A program made the position numbers and the translations under genes. A model generated the notes under the pieces. That model did no database searches. It had not been told where the DNA came from and saw only the letters and a list, made by a program, of their open reading frames with translations. Below are positions 9,844 through 18,323 of a DNA stretch of 64,000 bases, in pieces. The stretch comes from an uncultured Porphyromonadaceae bacterium (GTDB lineage Bacteria > Bacteroidota > Bacteroidia > Bacteroidales > Muribaculaceae), in the NCBI GenBank assembly GCA_947175645.1, contig CAMWNP010000003.1:1-64000 (forward strand). The letters run 5' to 3'. Every line of letters starts with the position of its first letter. The first letter of the stretch is position 1.

Positions 9844-9989
9844 GGCTGATGGGGGTGATGGGTGTGTGTGGGGTATTGGGGGTGTGCTTGCGTTATTGAG
9901 TTGCTTGGGATGGAGTCATCAGGGGGGGGAGTGAGAACTTTTTGTGGTGTGAAGTTGTTTTACTGTTAAACTAACTAATATATAGCACT

Positions 9990-10232
9990 ATGGATATCCA
10001 GGGAATCATTAAACAACTGACTGAACAATTCGGTAATAATTTTGATGTTGCAAAAGTGACAGAGGCTTTGAAGACGATAGATTTTAAGAATCTCTCTTTT
10101 TCCGACATCGTTTCCAAACTTAGTTCTCAAGGGCTTCTCCAGAACGTTAACCTTGATGGTGTAAAGGAAAATGTGATGGAAGAACTGAAACATAAGGCCG
10201 GAGGTATGCTCGGCGGAATGTTCGGCAAGTAA
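9990..10232 (+). CDS. Small hypothetical protein, 80 residues
   Basis: I do not recognise the family. The protein begins MDIQGIIKQLTEQFGNNFD, is predicted mostly helical with regularly spaced leucines and isoleucines, and ends in a glycine/methionine tail (AGGMLGGMFGK). There is no signal peptide or clear membrane span. It is a single-gene unit: upstream lies the G-rich block, and a strong hairpin terminator follows 34 bp after the stop. Codon use resembles neighbouring genes, and the clean terminator argues that it is real. Confidence 0.65.
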   Translation: MDIQGIIKQLTEQFGNNFDVAKVTEALKTIDFKNLSFSDIVSKLSSQGLLQNVNLDGVKENVMEELKHKAGGMLGGMFGK

Positions 10233-10265
10233 GAACTGACATATACATTCAACGTAAAAAAGAAT

Positions 10266-10300
10266 AAAGGGCGCACCGGTAACGTGGTGTGCCCTTTGCT
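10266..10300. terminator. Terminator between the 80-residue gene and uvrA
   Basis: A 12-13 bp stem AAAGGGCGCACC/GTGGTGTGCCCTTT encloses a short loop (GGTAAC). A-rich and T-containing flanks on each side suggest it serves both convergent genes. Confidence 0.75.
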
Positions 10301-10320
10301 GTTATCTTCTTAGCCTTGAC

Positions 10321-13164
10321 TCAAATATTAAGTTCCTTGCGGAGGAAGGGTGCTGTGGGAGAGTCATGACCGGCTATTTGTTCCGGTGTTCCGGCAGCAA
10401 TTATGGTGCCACCGTTTTTACCACCACCAGGACCCATGTCAATAATGTGGTCTGCTGATTTTATGACGTCGAGGTTGTGTTCAATGACCACAACGGTATT
10501 CCCTTTGTCAACCAACCGCTGCAACACGGTCAGAAGCACCTTGATATCCTCAAAGTGCAGACCCGTTGTAGGTTCGTCAAGGATGAATATGGTTTTACCG
10601 GTGTCACGTTTTGCCAGTTCTGTTGCGAGTTTAACACGCTGGTTCTCCCCTCCGGAAAGAGTGGAAGATGGTTGTCCGAGTTTGATGTAACCCAGTCCGA
10701 TATCCTGCAAAACCTGGATTTTGCGGAGTATTTTGGGCTGATTGGCAAAAAATTCCACCGCTTGATTAATTGTCATGTCAAGCACATCGGCAATGGATTT
10801 ACCTTTGTAGCGCACTTCCAGGGTCTCGCGGTTGTAGCGTTTTCCGGAGCACACCTCACATGGGACAAGGACATCAGGGAGGAAATTCATTTCAATGGTT
10901 TTGTAGCCGTTGCCGTCACAAGCCTCGCATCGTCCGCCGGAGACGTTGAAGGAGAAGCGTCCCGGTTTGTAGCCTCGGATCTTTGCTTCCGGCAGACTGA
11001 CGAAAAGGGCTCTTATATCCGTGAACACTCCGGTGTATGTTGCAGGATTGGAGCGGGGAGTGCGTCCGAGAGGCGACTGATCCACAGTGACCACCTTGTC
11101 CACATTTTCCATCCCCTCAATCTCCGTATAAGGGAGCGGGGGCTGAGCGGAATTATAGAATTTCTGCGAAAGAATAGGCTGGAGGGTTCCGTTGACAAGT
11201 GAGGATTTTCCGCTGCCTGACACACCGCATACGGCAGTCATGGTGCCCAATGGAATGTCAAGAGTGACATCCTTCAGGTTGTTGCCCGTACATCCCTTGA
11301 TTATCAGGTGCTTGCCATTGCCGGGGCGGCGTTGCTGCGGTACGGCTATCCGTTCATCGCCCTTCAGATAACGGGCGGTGATGGTGTCAGTTTCGAGCAT
11401 TTCCCGGGGAGTGCCCTCGAACACAACCTCACCTCCGTAGCGTCCACCCTTGGGACCGATATCCACCACATAGTCCGCTTCCAGCATCATGTCCTTGTCA
11501 TGCTCCACCACTATGATGGAGTTTGAGGCATCACGGAGACGTTTCAGTGAGTTTATGAGCCGGTCATTGTCGCGCTGATGCAGTCCTATGCTCGGTTCAT
11601 CAAGGATATAGAGTACATTGACCAGTTCGCTTCCTAACTGGGTTGCAAGGCGGATGCGCTGGCTTTCTCCTCCGGAAAGAGTGGCGGAGTTGCGGTTCAG
11701 CGAGAGGTAATCCAGACCCACGTCAACGAGGAAACTCAGGCGTGACCTTATTTCCTTGAGTATTTCGTGCGCTATAATCCTGTTCTTGTGGTCAAGCAGA
11801 TCCTCGGCATGTTCGGCCCAGTGAAGCAGATCGGAGATGTCCAGGCGGGTGAGGTCAGCGATGTTGTTATCGCCTATGTAGAAGTGCAGGGCTTCACGGT
11901 TCAGACGGTCACCGTTACATTCAGGGCATATCTGCCGGGAGTAGAACTGTCCGCTCCATTTCTGAGCGGCGGAGTCGGCATCATCGGACTGTTGCATCTC
12001 CAGATATTTCACAACGCCTTCGTAGGTAAGGAAATAGTTTGAGGTGGAGAGGGTTTCAGACTTCAGGGTAAGACGTTCGTTTGTGCCGTTCAGAATGTCG
12101 TTGACGGCATCTTCCGGTAAGTCCTTTATGGGAGTGTTGAGAGTGGCGCCATATTTTTCAAGAATTGCTTCAATCTGCATGAACAGCACGGAGTTACGTG
12201 GCTTTCCAAGCGGCAGGATGCCACCACGCGCAATGGACAGCGAGTCATCCGGGATGATTTTCTCACGGTCAACTATGTTGACTGTGCCGAGCCCCTTGCA
12301 GCAGGGACATGCGCCCTGGGGAGAGTTGAAGGAGAAACTGTGTGGCGACGGTTCGCGGTAGGATATTCCGTTGACGGGGTCGATGAGCGACTGGGAGAAG
12401 TGTCCGACAGTTTCATTGTCAAGGTCAAAGACCATCATCTGCTTCTCGCCGAGTTTGAGTGTTTTCTCCACGGAGTCGCGCAGCCGGGCCTCATCTTTTG
12501 CCGCGATTTTGAGTTTGTCGACTACGAGTTCCACGGAGTGGTTCTTGTAGCGGTCAAGTTTCATTCCCGGCTCAATTTCGCGTATCTCGCCGTCGACTCT
12601 CACCTGCAGAAATCCTTTCTTGGAGAGGTTTTCGAACAGTTCCTTGTAGTGACCTTTGCGGTTTTTGACAAGTGGCGCAAGGAGATAGGTTTTGTGCCCT
12701 TCATACTTTTCAAGGAGCAGCGCTACGATTTTCTCCACGCTATATTTGATCATAGGTTCTCCGGAGATGTAACTGCGGGCTGTTGCCACGCGAGCGTAGA
12801 GCAGACGCAGGAAGTCGTAGATTTCGGTGGTAGTGCCTATGGTTGAACGGGGGTTGCGGTTGATGGTTTTCTGCTCAATGGCTATAACAGGGCTAAGGCC
12901 GGAGATTTTGTCAACATCCGGTCGCTCAAGGTTGCCGAGCATGTTTCGGGCGTAAGCCGAAAAGGTTTCTATATAGCGTCGCTGACCTTCGGCATATATG
13001 GTGTCGAATGCGAGCGAGGATTTGCCTGAACCGGACATGCCGGTGATGACGGTCAGACGGTTATGTGGAATCGTGACGTCGATATTCTTAAGATTATGGA
13101 CGCGCGCACCGATAACCTCCACCGCATCGGTCGGCCGAGAAGAAGTGTTATTGTGTGTCATCAT
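10321..13164 (-). CDS. uvrA: Excinuclease ABC subunit A
   Basis: UvrA is the DNA-damage recognition ATPase of nucleotide excision repair, acting as a dimer with UvrB. The 947-residue protein contains two ABC cassettes: Walker A GMSGSGKSS near 40 and GVSGSGKSS near 650, with signatures LSGGESQR near 495 and LSGGENQR near 837. Zinc-binding cysteine pairs are seen in CPCCKGLG and in CEACDGNGY...CEVCSGKR. I start at 13164 because MMTHNN aligns with the usual UvrA N-terminus; a longer frame would run into the transglycosylase gene. The start overlaps the upstream stop by one base (TGATG), so the genes are probably co-translated. Confidence 0.96.
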   Translation of the reverse strand: MMTHNNTSSRPTDAVEVIGARVHNLKNIDVTIPHNRLTVITGMSGSGKSSLAFDTIYAEGQRRYIETFSAYARNMLGNLERPDVDKISGLSPVIAIEQKTINRNPRSTIGTTTEIYDFLRLLYARVATARSYISGEPMIKYSVEKIVALLLEKYEGHKTYLLAPLVKNRKGHYKELFENLSKKGFLQVRVDGEIREIEPGMKLDRYKNHSVELVVDKLKIAAKDEARLRDSVEKTLKLGEKQMMVFDLDNETVGHFSQSLIDPVNGISYREPSPHSFSFNSPQGACPCCKGLGTVNIVDREKIIPDDSLSIARGGILPLGKPRNSVLFMQIEAILEKYGATLNTPIKDLPEDAVNDILNGTNERLTLKSETLSTSNYFLTYEGVVKYLEMQQSDDADSAAQKWSGQFYSRQICPECNGDRLNREALHFYIGDNNIADLTRLDISDLLHWAEHAEDLLDHKNRIIAHEILKEIRSRLSFLVDVGLDYLSLNRNSATLSGGESQRIRLATQLGSELVNVLYILDEPSIGLHQRDNDRLINSLKRLRDASNSIIVVEHDKDMMLEADYVVDIGPKGGRYGGEVVFEGTPREMLETDTITARYLKGDERIAVPQQRRPGNGKHLIIKGCTGNNLKDVTLDIPLGTMTAVCGVSGSGKSSLVNGTLQPILSQKFYNSAQPPLPYTEIEGMENVDKVVTVDQSPLGRTPRSNPATYTGVFTDIRALFVSLPEAKIRGYKPGRFSFNVSGGRCEACDGNGYKTIEMNFLPDVLVPCEVCSGKRYNRETLEVRYKGKSIADVLDMTINQAVEFFANQPKILRKIQVLQDIGLGYIKLGQPSSTLSGGENQRVKLATELAKRDTGKTIFILDEPTTGLHFEDIKVLLTVLQRLVDKGNTVVVIEHNLDVIKSADHIIDMGPGGGKNGGTIIAAGTPEQIAGHDSPTAPFLRKELNI

Positions 13165-14135
13165 CAGTTTGCGGGGTTGAAATAATGTTTTTCCTGCCTT
13201 GAACGTGAAATTGCGTTCTTGTCGGCGGGCAGTTTGATTTTGTAGACCTTTCCGGTGCGGTTGGGGAGCGATTTGGCTCTGATCCATGGATTCAGTTCGC
13301 GGAGCCACTGGTAGTTTGACCCGTGTTCCTTTGCCCATGCCGGAAGGTCGTCGATGGGGTAGTTGACTTCAATGGTACGTGTTTTTACCGGCTGGTAAAG
13401 TTGCGATTCGTCAAGGAGGAATCCATAGTGTTCCGGGTTCTCCATAATGAGTTTTGTTGCGAGGATGCGGAACATGTATCGTGAAGTCTCCCGGTTGAGG
13501 TATATATCAAATGTTGAAGACTCGCCTTGTGATTCCAGGTCACGGTTTATTCCTGCGATGCCCCGGTTGTAACTTGACGCAACGCTCTCCCAGTTGCCAT
13601 ATCGGCGGTGAGCGCTCTTGAGGTAACGGCATGCCGCGGCTGTGGCCTTCTCGAGATGATAACGCTCATCCACATAGTCGTTCACCTCAAGTCCGTATTC
13701 CTTTGCTGTGGAGGGAATGAACTGCCAGAATCCGGCAGCCTTGGCCGGAGAATAGGCCAGAGGATCAAGAGTGCTTTCCACACATGCCAGATAGAGGAGG
13801 TCCGTTGACACGCCGTTTGCCTTTAGGATCGGGGCCATCTCGGGGAAATATTTGTTTGCGCGCTTGAGCATGAGCAGGGTGTTGCCATGGGAGTATACAA
13901 GCGAGGTTAGTTCGCGGTCAAGGCGTTCCCAGCGGTCAACGCGGTCAAAGTCGATTGTCTGCCCGGCGAACTGCATACGCTCAGGTATCTCCGGGTTGAT
14001 TACCTGCAGGTGTGAGATTTCGTCATAGTCAATGTTGCGGACCGGCGGAGCGGAGTGTCCGGTCTGCGTGGAGTTGCCGCATGCACAGCAAACCAGGAGT
14101 GTCATGACCGGTATGTTCAGTAGTTTCGATTTCAT
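13164..14135 (-). CDS. Lytic transglycosylase (MltD-like, SLT domain) lipoprotein
   Basis: The 323-residue protein should cleave the MurNAc-GlcNAc bond of peptidoglycan with formation of 1,6-anhydroMurNAc. The signal peptide ends in a cysteine cluster at 16-19 that can serve as a lipobox. The SLT domain covers about 105-230: catalytic Glu120 in ACVESTLDP, then AGFWQFIPSTAKEYGL, and SYNRGIAGIN near 190. The C-terminal 60 residues contain no complete LysM repeat that I can see, although PAWAKEHGSNYQWLRELNPW resembles one. It sits between a sorting-domain surface protein and uvrA. Confidence 0.87.
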   Translation of the reverse strand: MKSKLLNIPVMTLLVCCACGNSTQTGHSAPPVRNIDYDEISHLQVINPEIPERMQFAGQTIDFDRVDRWERLDRELTSLVYSHGNTLLMLKRANKYFPEMAPILKANGVSTDLLYLACVESTLDPLAYSPAKAAGFWQFIPSTAKEYGLEVNDYVDERYHLEKATAAACRYLKSAHRRYGNWESVASSYNRGIAGINRDLESQGESSTFDIYLNRETSRYMFRILATKLIMENPEHYGFLLDESQLYQPVKTRTIEVNYPIDDLPAWAKEHGSNYQWLRELNPWIRAKSLPNRTGKVYKIKLPADKNAISRSRQEKHYFNPAN

Positions 14136-14147
14136 TGTTGATAAAGG

Positions 14148-15479
14148 TTATTCCTCGGTTGAAGAGGTAGTTCCGTTTGATTTAGAGTTAATTATGTTTA
14201 TGTCGCCGGACAGGTTATACTGTTTGCCGTCAGAGCCTGTGGCTTTTATGACATAGTAATATACGCCCGAAGGGACAAGTTTCCCTTTGAATTTTCCATC
14301 CCACCCTTGCGAGGGATCAGTGAATGAGGTGATTTTGACTCCCCATCGGTTGAAAATCGAGCAAGAGAATGAGGTGATTGACTTGTAACTGACTTTCCAC
14401 AGGTCATTTACGCCGGGGGAGCCTCCGGGAGAGAAGGCGTTTGGACAAAGCAGGGCGGATTGCCCTACGAATACTTCATAAGTGTCGGACACCCACTCGC
14501 ATGAGCCATCGGCATTGGCTGCCACGAACCGTACGTAAGTGGTTCCGGCATCCTGGAAAGTGTAGGTCAGTTCAAGGTCGGAGTATGTTATATCGGTGAT
14601 TCCGAAGTCCGGGTCTCTGGCAAACTCCCATTGATGGAAAATGGCGGCATCGGTTACGGTTGCCGTAAAAGTGATGTCGATGGGAGCGGAGCCGCCCAGG
14701 GGTGCCTCCTCCTTCTGTTCATTGTCGTTGTCGCGCTCGGCCTGAAGTGCTGATGTGTGGCACTCCACTGCAGCCGGTGTGATGGTCTGACTCTCAATTT
14801 CTTGAGTGTGACCCCACTGCGAGAGGAACCGGTCGCCGGTGAGGGTGAACGTGGTGTTGCAGAGTACAGCCGGAGCGTGGATGGTTGATGAAACTGATGA
14901 CAGAATCTGCTCTTTCTCCACTGTCACGAAAGTGCCGAGGGTCTCGTCATATTCCTGAGTCAGATAGCGGAGGTTGAGTTCACGCGATAGTTCCACGGCT
15001 CGTCCGTTGATTGTGTAGTAGCGGATAGGGGCTGCATTTCCGTGGAAAATCAGAGGTGTTGACGAGCAAAAGTCGGTTCCCGTTTCCGGTGTTATGCTCC
15101 GGAGGTCCAGGCGGTGGTTGGCATAGTTCGTAACCCAGAACATGTGTGTCCTGCCGTTTTCGGTGACCGTGAATCCTGAATCAGTGTCGGGCGCCTTAAG
15201 TGACCAAACGTTTGCGTTGTGTTGAACGCCTGACACTTCCGTGGCATAGGCTCCACCCTGCGCACCCCATTTTTCCCAGACGACCTTGGCCGAAGGTGAA
15301 GATGCGGTGTAGGAAATGATGGCGTTTGATGCGGAGTTGTCAATCACATAAATGTTCTCCAGTCCGGAGGAATTGTCAGGTGTAATGACAATAGGATCGC
15401 CTGACAATCCGGAGAATGTCAGACCTGCGCGTGCTGTCATAGCCACCAGAATCAGCAAAATAGGGGTAATCCTTCTCAT
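14148..15479 (-). CDS. Secreted protein with T9SS type B sorting domain (gliding-motility C-terminal domain)
   Basis: The 443-residue protein has an N-terminal signal peptide (MRRITPILLILVAMTARAG), a beta-rich central region of Ig/PKD type with several AxxxAxxxDG-like turns, and a C-terminal CHU_C domain. The C-terminal domain shows the type IX type-B signature: CPNAFSPGG, NDLWKV, FNRWGVKI, GWDGKFKGKLVPSGVYYYVI. It is therefore predicted to be exported by the type IX system and held at the surface or released. Its ligand is unknown. It is 12 bp upstream of the transglycosylase gene. A promoter abuts its start codon so closely that the mRNA may be leaderless. Confidence 0.8.
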   Translation of the reverse strand: MRRITPILLILVAMTARAGLTFSGLSGDPIVITPDNSSGLENIYVIDNSASNAIISYTASSPSAKVVWEKWGAQGGAYATEVSGVQHNANVWSLKAPDTDSGFTVTENGRTHMFWVTNYANHRLDLRSITPETGTDFCSSTPLIFHGNAAPIRYYTINGRAVELSRELNLRYLTQEYDETLGTFVTVEKEQILSSVSSTIHAPAVLCNTTFTLTGDRFLSQWGHTQEIESQTITPAAVECHTSALQAERDNDNEQKEEAPLGGSAPIDITFTATVTDAAIFHQWEFARDPDFGITDITYSDLELTYTFQDAGTTYVRFVAANADGSCEWVSDTYEVFVGQSALLCPNAFSPGGSPGVNDLWKVSYKSITSFSCSIFNRWGVKITSFTDPSQGWDGKFKGKLVPSGVYYYVIKATGSDGKQYNLSGDINIINSKSNGTTSSTEE

Positions 15480-15485
15480 AACTTA

Positions 15486-15517
15486 CAAAAATACGGAATT
15501 TTGCCCGGATTTGCAAA
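15486..15517 (-). promoter_or_regulatory. Promoter abutting the start codon of the T9SS-domain gene
   Basis: On the minus strand TTTG (15517-15514) is 20 bp from TATTTTTG (15493-15486). Only six bases separate the -7 box from the ATG at 15479. Confidence 0.6.
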
Positions 15518-15570
15518 TGGTGGAGGGATAAATCAGGTGAAATTTGTTAATTTTATTATTTGGGGACCGG

Positions 15571-16077
15571 TCAGACTTCTTTTTGGAGTGTGATGAATCG
15601 GAACTTTATTCCTGATTTGGTTTCGCGGGTCTCGGAAGACTCGGTTATATGCCAGAGCGATGGGTCAGTTTCGGGGAAGAAAGTGTCGGCGTTGTCAGCG
15701 ATGGTGTCGATGCAGGTCAGGTAGATTTTGTCAGCGAGCGGTAAGGCCTGCCTGTAGATTTCACCACCTCCTATAATGAAGATTTCGTTTCCTCCTTCAG
15801 CCGCGGACGCGAGTGTGACGGCTTCATCCAGCGAGCGAGCCACCATGTAGGAGGCGTCGGCGGGGGAGGGGAGGTTTCGGCTTATGACAATGTTGAGTCT
15901 GCCCGGGAGAGGTCCGGCGGGGAGTGACTCGAAAGTACGGCGTCCCATCACCACGGGGTGTCCGAGTGTCAGTTGCTTGAACCGCCGCAGGTCATCGGAG
16001 ATATGAAAAAGCAGATCACCGCCTGCGCCTATGGCGTTGTTGGCGGTGACTGCGACAATAATAGAGAGGTTTGTCAT
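15571..16077 (-). CDS. folA: Dihydrofolate reductase
   Basis: It reduces dihydrofolate to tetrahydrofolate with NADPH. The 168-residue protein begins MTNLSIIVAVTANNAIGAGG and has HISDDLRRFKQLT, VMGRRTFESLP and the IFIIGGGEIYRQALP nucleotide-binding segment, which together identify DHFR. The start at 16077 overlaps the stop of the upstream namZ by four bases (ATGA), so I prefer it over an upstream start inside namZ. The pairing with a cell-wall hydrolase is unusual but may just reflect operon packing. Confidence 0.95.
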   Translation of the reverse strand: MTNLSIIVAVTANNAIGAGGDLLFHISDDLRRFKQLTLGHPVVMGRRTFESLPAGPLPGRLNIVISRNLPSPADASYMVARSLDEAVTLASAAEGGNEIFIIGGGEIYRQALPLADKIYLTCIDTIADNADTFFPETDPSLWHITESSETRETKSGIKFRFITLQKEV

Positions 16078-17240
16078 TCGTTGTAAAGGAGGTAAGGTTT
16101 GCGTTGTTTGCGGAATTTTTCTACGTCCTCGGCCCATCGGGCCTTGATTTCGGCGGAGGATTTCCCTTGCTGGATCATTTCGCGGATGTAGGGCTGTCCG
16201 GTGAGTAACAGGAAAAATCTGGTGAAGAATTCGTCACCGAGGTCAGTGTTTCGGTAAGCGTCGATCACATAGTCGAAATTTACGCCGTTTGCTATGATTT
16301 CATCCTCGGAGAGACCGCGCAGGTCACGTCCGTGACAAAGGTTGTTGAGTTGGGGGGGATTCTTCGCACCGTCAACTGAACGGGGAGTGAAGTCGAAGTC
16401 GGTATTTTTCATGTCGGGATGACCGTAAATCTCAAACGGTGCATCGGTTCCTCGACCCAGACTGACGGGGGTTCCCTCAAAGTAACAGGTTGAAGGATAG
16501 AGATATATGGCATGCATATTCTTCAGGTTGGGTGACGGGGCGATGGGAAGAGTGTATCTGGTCCGGTGGTCATAGCCATCCATTGGCACCACGGTGAGGT
16601 CCAGTGTCAGATCATCCTTGAGCCATCCCTCGCCCTGAATCATCAGTGCCAGTTCGCCCAGAGTCATTCCGTGAACGATGGGGATTGGCAGTCGTCCGAC
16701 TCCTGACTCATATTTCATGTCGAGAATAGGACCGTCGACATACATGCCGTTGGGGTTCGGGCGGTCAAGGACAATGAACTCCTTGCCGTTGCGTGCGGCG
16801 GCCCGCATCAGGTCGAGCATCGTGCAGTAGTAAGTGTAGTAGCGGAGCCCTACGTCCTGGATGTCAAAGACCAGAACGTCAATATTGTCCATCACTTCTT
16901 TTTTGGGCTCCCTCACGTTGCCGTCATAAAGAGATGCGATGGGAATTCCGGTTATAGGGTCAACTGATGAACTTACATGTTCCCCGGCATCCGCTTTTCC
17001 GCGGAATCCATGTTCGGGTGAAAAGATGGTTGTTACGTTTATGCCGTTTTCAAGCATAATGTCAAGAGTGTGCTTGTCGCCCACCATACCGGTGTGGTTC
17101 GACAGCAATGCCACCTTTTTCCCTTTAAGGGCGGGCAGATAGAGGTTTGTGCGTGCGGCTCCTACGGTTACTTCCGCTGCAGCATACAGAGGGGTAAGGC
17201 ATATCAGCAGGATCAGCAGGCGTGATAAAACGGTTTTCAT
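16074..17240 (-). CDS. namZ: Exo-beta-N-acetylmuramidase NamZ (DUF1343 family)
   Basis: The 388-residue protein belongs to the family formerly called DUF1343, shown in Bacillus and Tannerella to remove terminal MurNAc from peptidoglycan fragments. It has a signal peptide (to about residue 22), then LLSNHTGM, FSPEHGFRG near 75-83, LVFDIQDVGLRYYTY near 127-141, LDRPNPNG and ACYFEGT-type segment STCYFEGTPVSLGRGTD. Location should be periplasmic. With the MltD-like enzyme 2 kb further on, this region has two peptidoglycan-degrading enzymes. It overlaps folA by 4 bp. Confidence 0.9.
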   Translation of the reverse strand: MKTVLSRLLILLICLTPLYAAAEVTVGAARTNLYLPALKGKKVALLSNHTGMVGDKHTLDIMLENGINVTTIFSPEHGFRGKADAGEHVSSSVDPITGIPIASLYDGNVREPKKEVMDNIDVLVFDIQDVGLRYYTYYCTMLDLMRAAARNGKEFIVLDRPNPNGMYVDGPILDMKYESGVGRLPIPIVHGMTLGELALMIQGEGWLKDDLTLDLTVVPMDGYDHRTRYTLPIAPSPNLKNMHAIYLYPSTCYFEGTPVSLGRGTDAPFEIYGHPDMKNTDFDFTPRSVDGAKNPPQLNNLCHGRDLRGLSEDEIIANGVNFDYVIDAYRNTDLGDEFFTRFFLLLTGQPYIREMIQQGKSSAEIKARWAEDVEKFRKQRKPYLLYNE

Positions 17241-17269
17241 TATATATAAGGGTTAATGTTAGTTTTTGA

Positions 17270-17300
17270 CAAATTTACCACTTTTTTTCTTTTTGGCAAA
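17270..17300 (-). promoter_or_regulatory. Promoter of namZ-folA
   Basis: On the minus strand TTTG (17300-17297), 19 bp, TAAATTTG (17277-17270), placed about 30 bases before the namZ ATG. Confidence 0.7.
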
Positions 17301-17540
17301 AATATCAATGTAAGTGGATGTTGAAAATCAGTTTCCAATCGGTTCGTTTATGTTTTTGAGGGCTATTTTGTTTAGCAATCACTAAAAATCACTAACTTTG
17401 CCGTTCCTATCGCAACTATCGGTTTAATGATGTGACAATCCATGCGTGGTGTTGTCCCGCGTGGCTCTGACTTCCGTTTAGATTAAACCAGGTAGCAGTT
17501 GAAAATTATTTGGATATTCAAGCAGACGTCGTTTCCACTT

Positions 17541-18158
17541 ATGCTGAAAAGAATTATCACTTTGCTGTTTCTGCTCCCGGCTGTTTGTCTGATAGAGGCT
17601 CAGACACTCAATTTCAGCGAGAAAAGTTATCACCTGGAAGGTGGTCTATATGCCGGATTTAATACCGACGGTTATGAAATTGACGGAGGAGTATCGTACT
17701 TTTTCAACCGTTTTGTAGGTGTACGTTGCGGCATAGGAGTGGCAGGAGAAATAGGCAGTCTGAAAAGCCTTTCGATAGCCTTTGATGATGATGACCAATG
17801 GCTCCCCGGGAACGGTCATGAGTATTATGACAACGAAATCACATCTCTTACCCGTCTGCGTTTCATTCCGGCTATGGTGTTGCGTTCGCCATGCCTCTAC
17901 GATTGGAAAGAGCAGGATGTTCAACTTTATCTGTTTGCCGAACCGGGAGTGGTTTTATCCACACCCGGAAGAGACTCACACGGGGCTAAATGGTTCAACC
18001 TTATGCTACGTGCAGGTGTGAATATGCAGGTTGACCGATGGGTGTTTACTCTTGGATACGGTATCTCAGACTTCAGCCTTACATCGGGAATAAAAGGGAT
18101 TGAACACCCTAACCATCTGACGAATACAGTTTTTATTGGTGCCGCATACAAATTTTGA
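17541..18158 (+). CDS. Outer-membrane beta-barrel-like protein, hypothetical
   Basis: The 205-residue protein has a signal peptide (MLKRIITLLFLLPAVCLIEAQ) followed by alternating polar/hydrophobic strands such as YHLEGGLYAGFNTDGYEIDGG, VGVRCGIGVAGEIG and WVFTLGYGISDFSL, and ends in aromatic YKF, typical of small outer-membrane barrels of Bacteroidota. I start at 17541 because the signal peptide begins there; an in-frame start at 17499 adds 14 residues. A -7 box TAACTTTG at 17393-17400 would give a 130-base leader. Specific function is unknown. Confidence 0.7.
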   Translation: MLKRIITLLFLLPAVCLIEAQTLNFSEKSYHLEGGLYAGFNTDGYEIDGGVSYFFNRFVGVRCGIGVAGEIGSLKSLSIAFDDDDQWLPGNGHEYYDNEITSLTRLRFIPAMVLRSPCLYDWKEQDVQLYLFAEPGVVLSTPGRDSHGAKWFNLMLRAGVNMQVDRWVFTLGYGISDFSLTSGIKGIEHPNHLTNTVFIGAAYKF

Positions 18159-18201
18159 GTAAGGAACTGTTTGAAACGGAAAATTTCTTAGAACAGTTAA
18201 A

Positions 18202-18267
18202 AATTGACCAAAAAAAGTGAATAATTGACCAAAGATGATTTAAATCAAAAAAAATTCACTAACTTTG
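18202..18267 (+). promoter_or_regulatory. Promoter with two direct repeats upstream of the FadL-type gene
   Basis: AATTGACCAAA occurs at 18202-18212 and again at 18223-18233, exactly 21 bp apart, which places both copies on the same face of the helix. The -7 box TAACTTTG follows at 18260-18267, 57 bases before the ATG. The arrangement looks like an activator or repressor site. Confidence 0.5.
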
Positions 18268-18323
18268 CGGTTCAAACATGGCCGGAGTGTTATGTAAAAC
18301 ACTTCGGGATAATAAATTAAAAG

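Noticed and set aside
14698-14760. Programmed frameshift or domain break in the type IX surface protein
   Set aside because: The acidic linker (DNDNEQKEEA) looks odd but the frame is continuous and both flanks are beta-rich.
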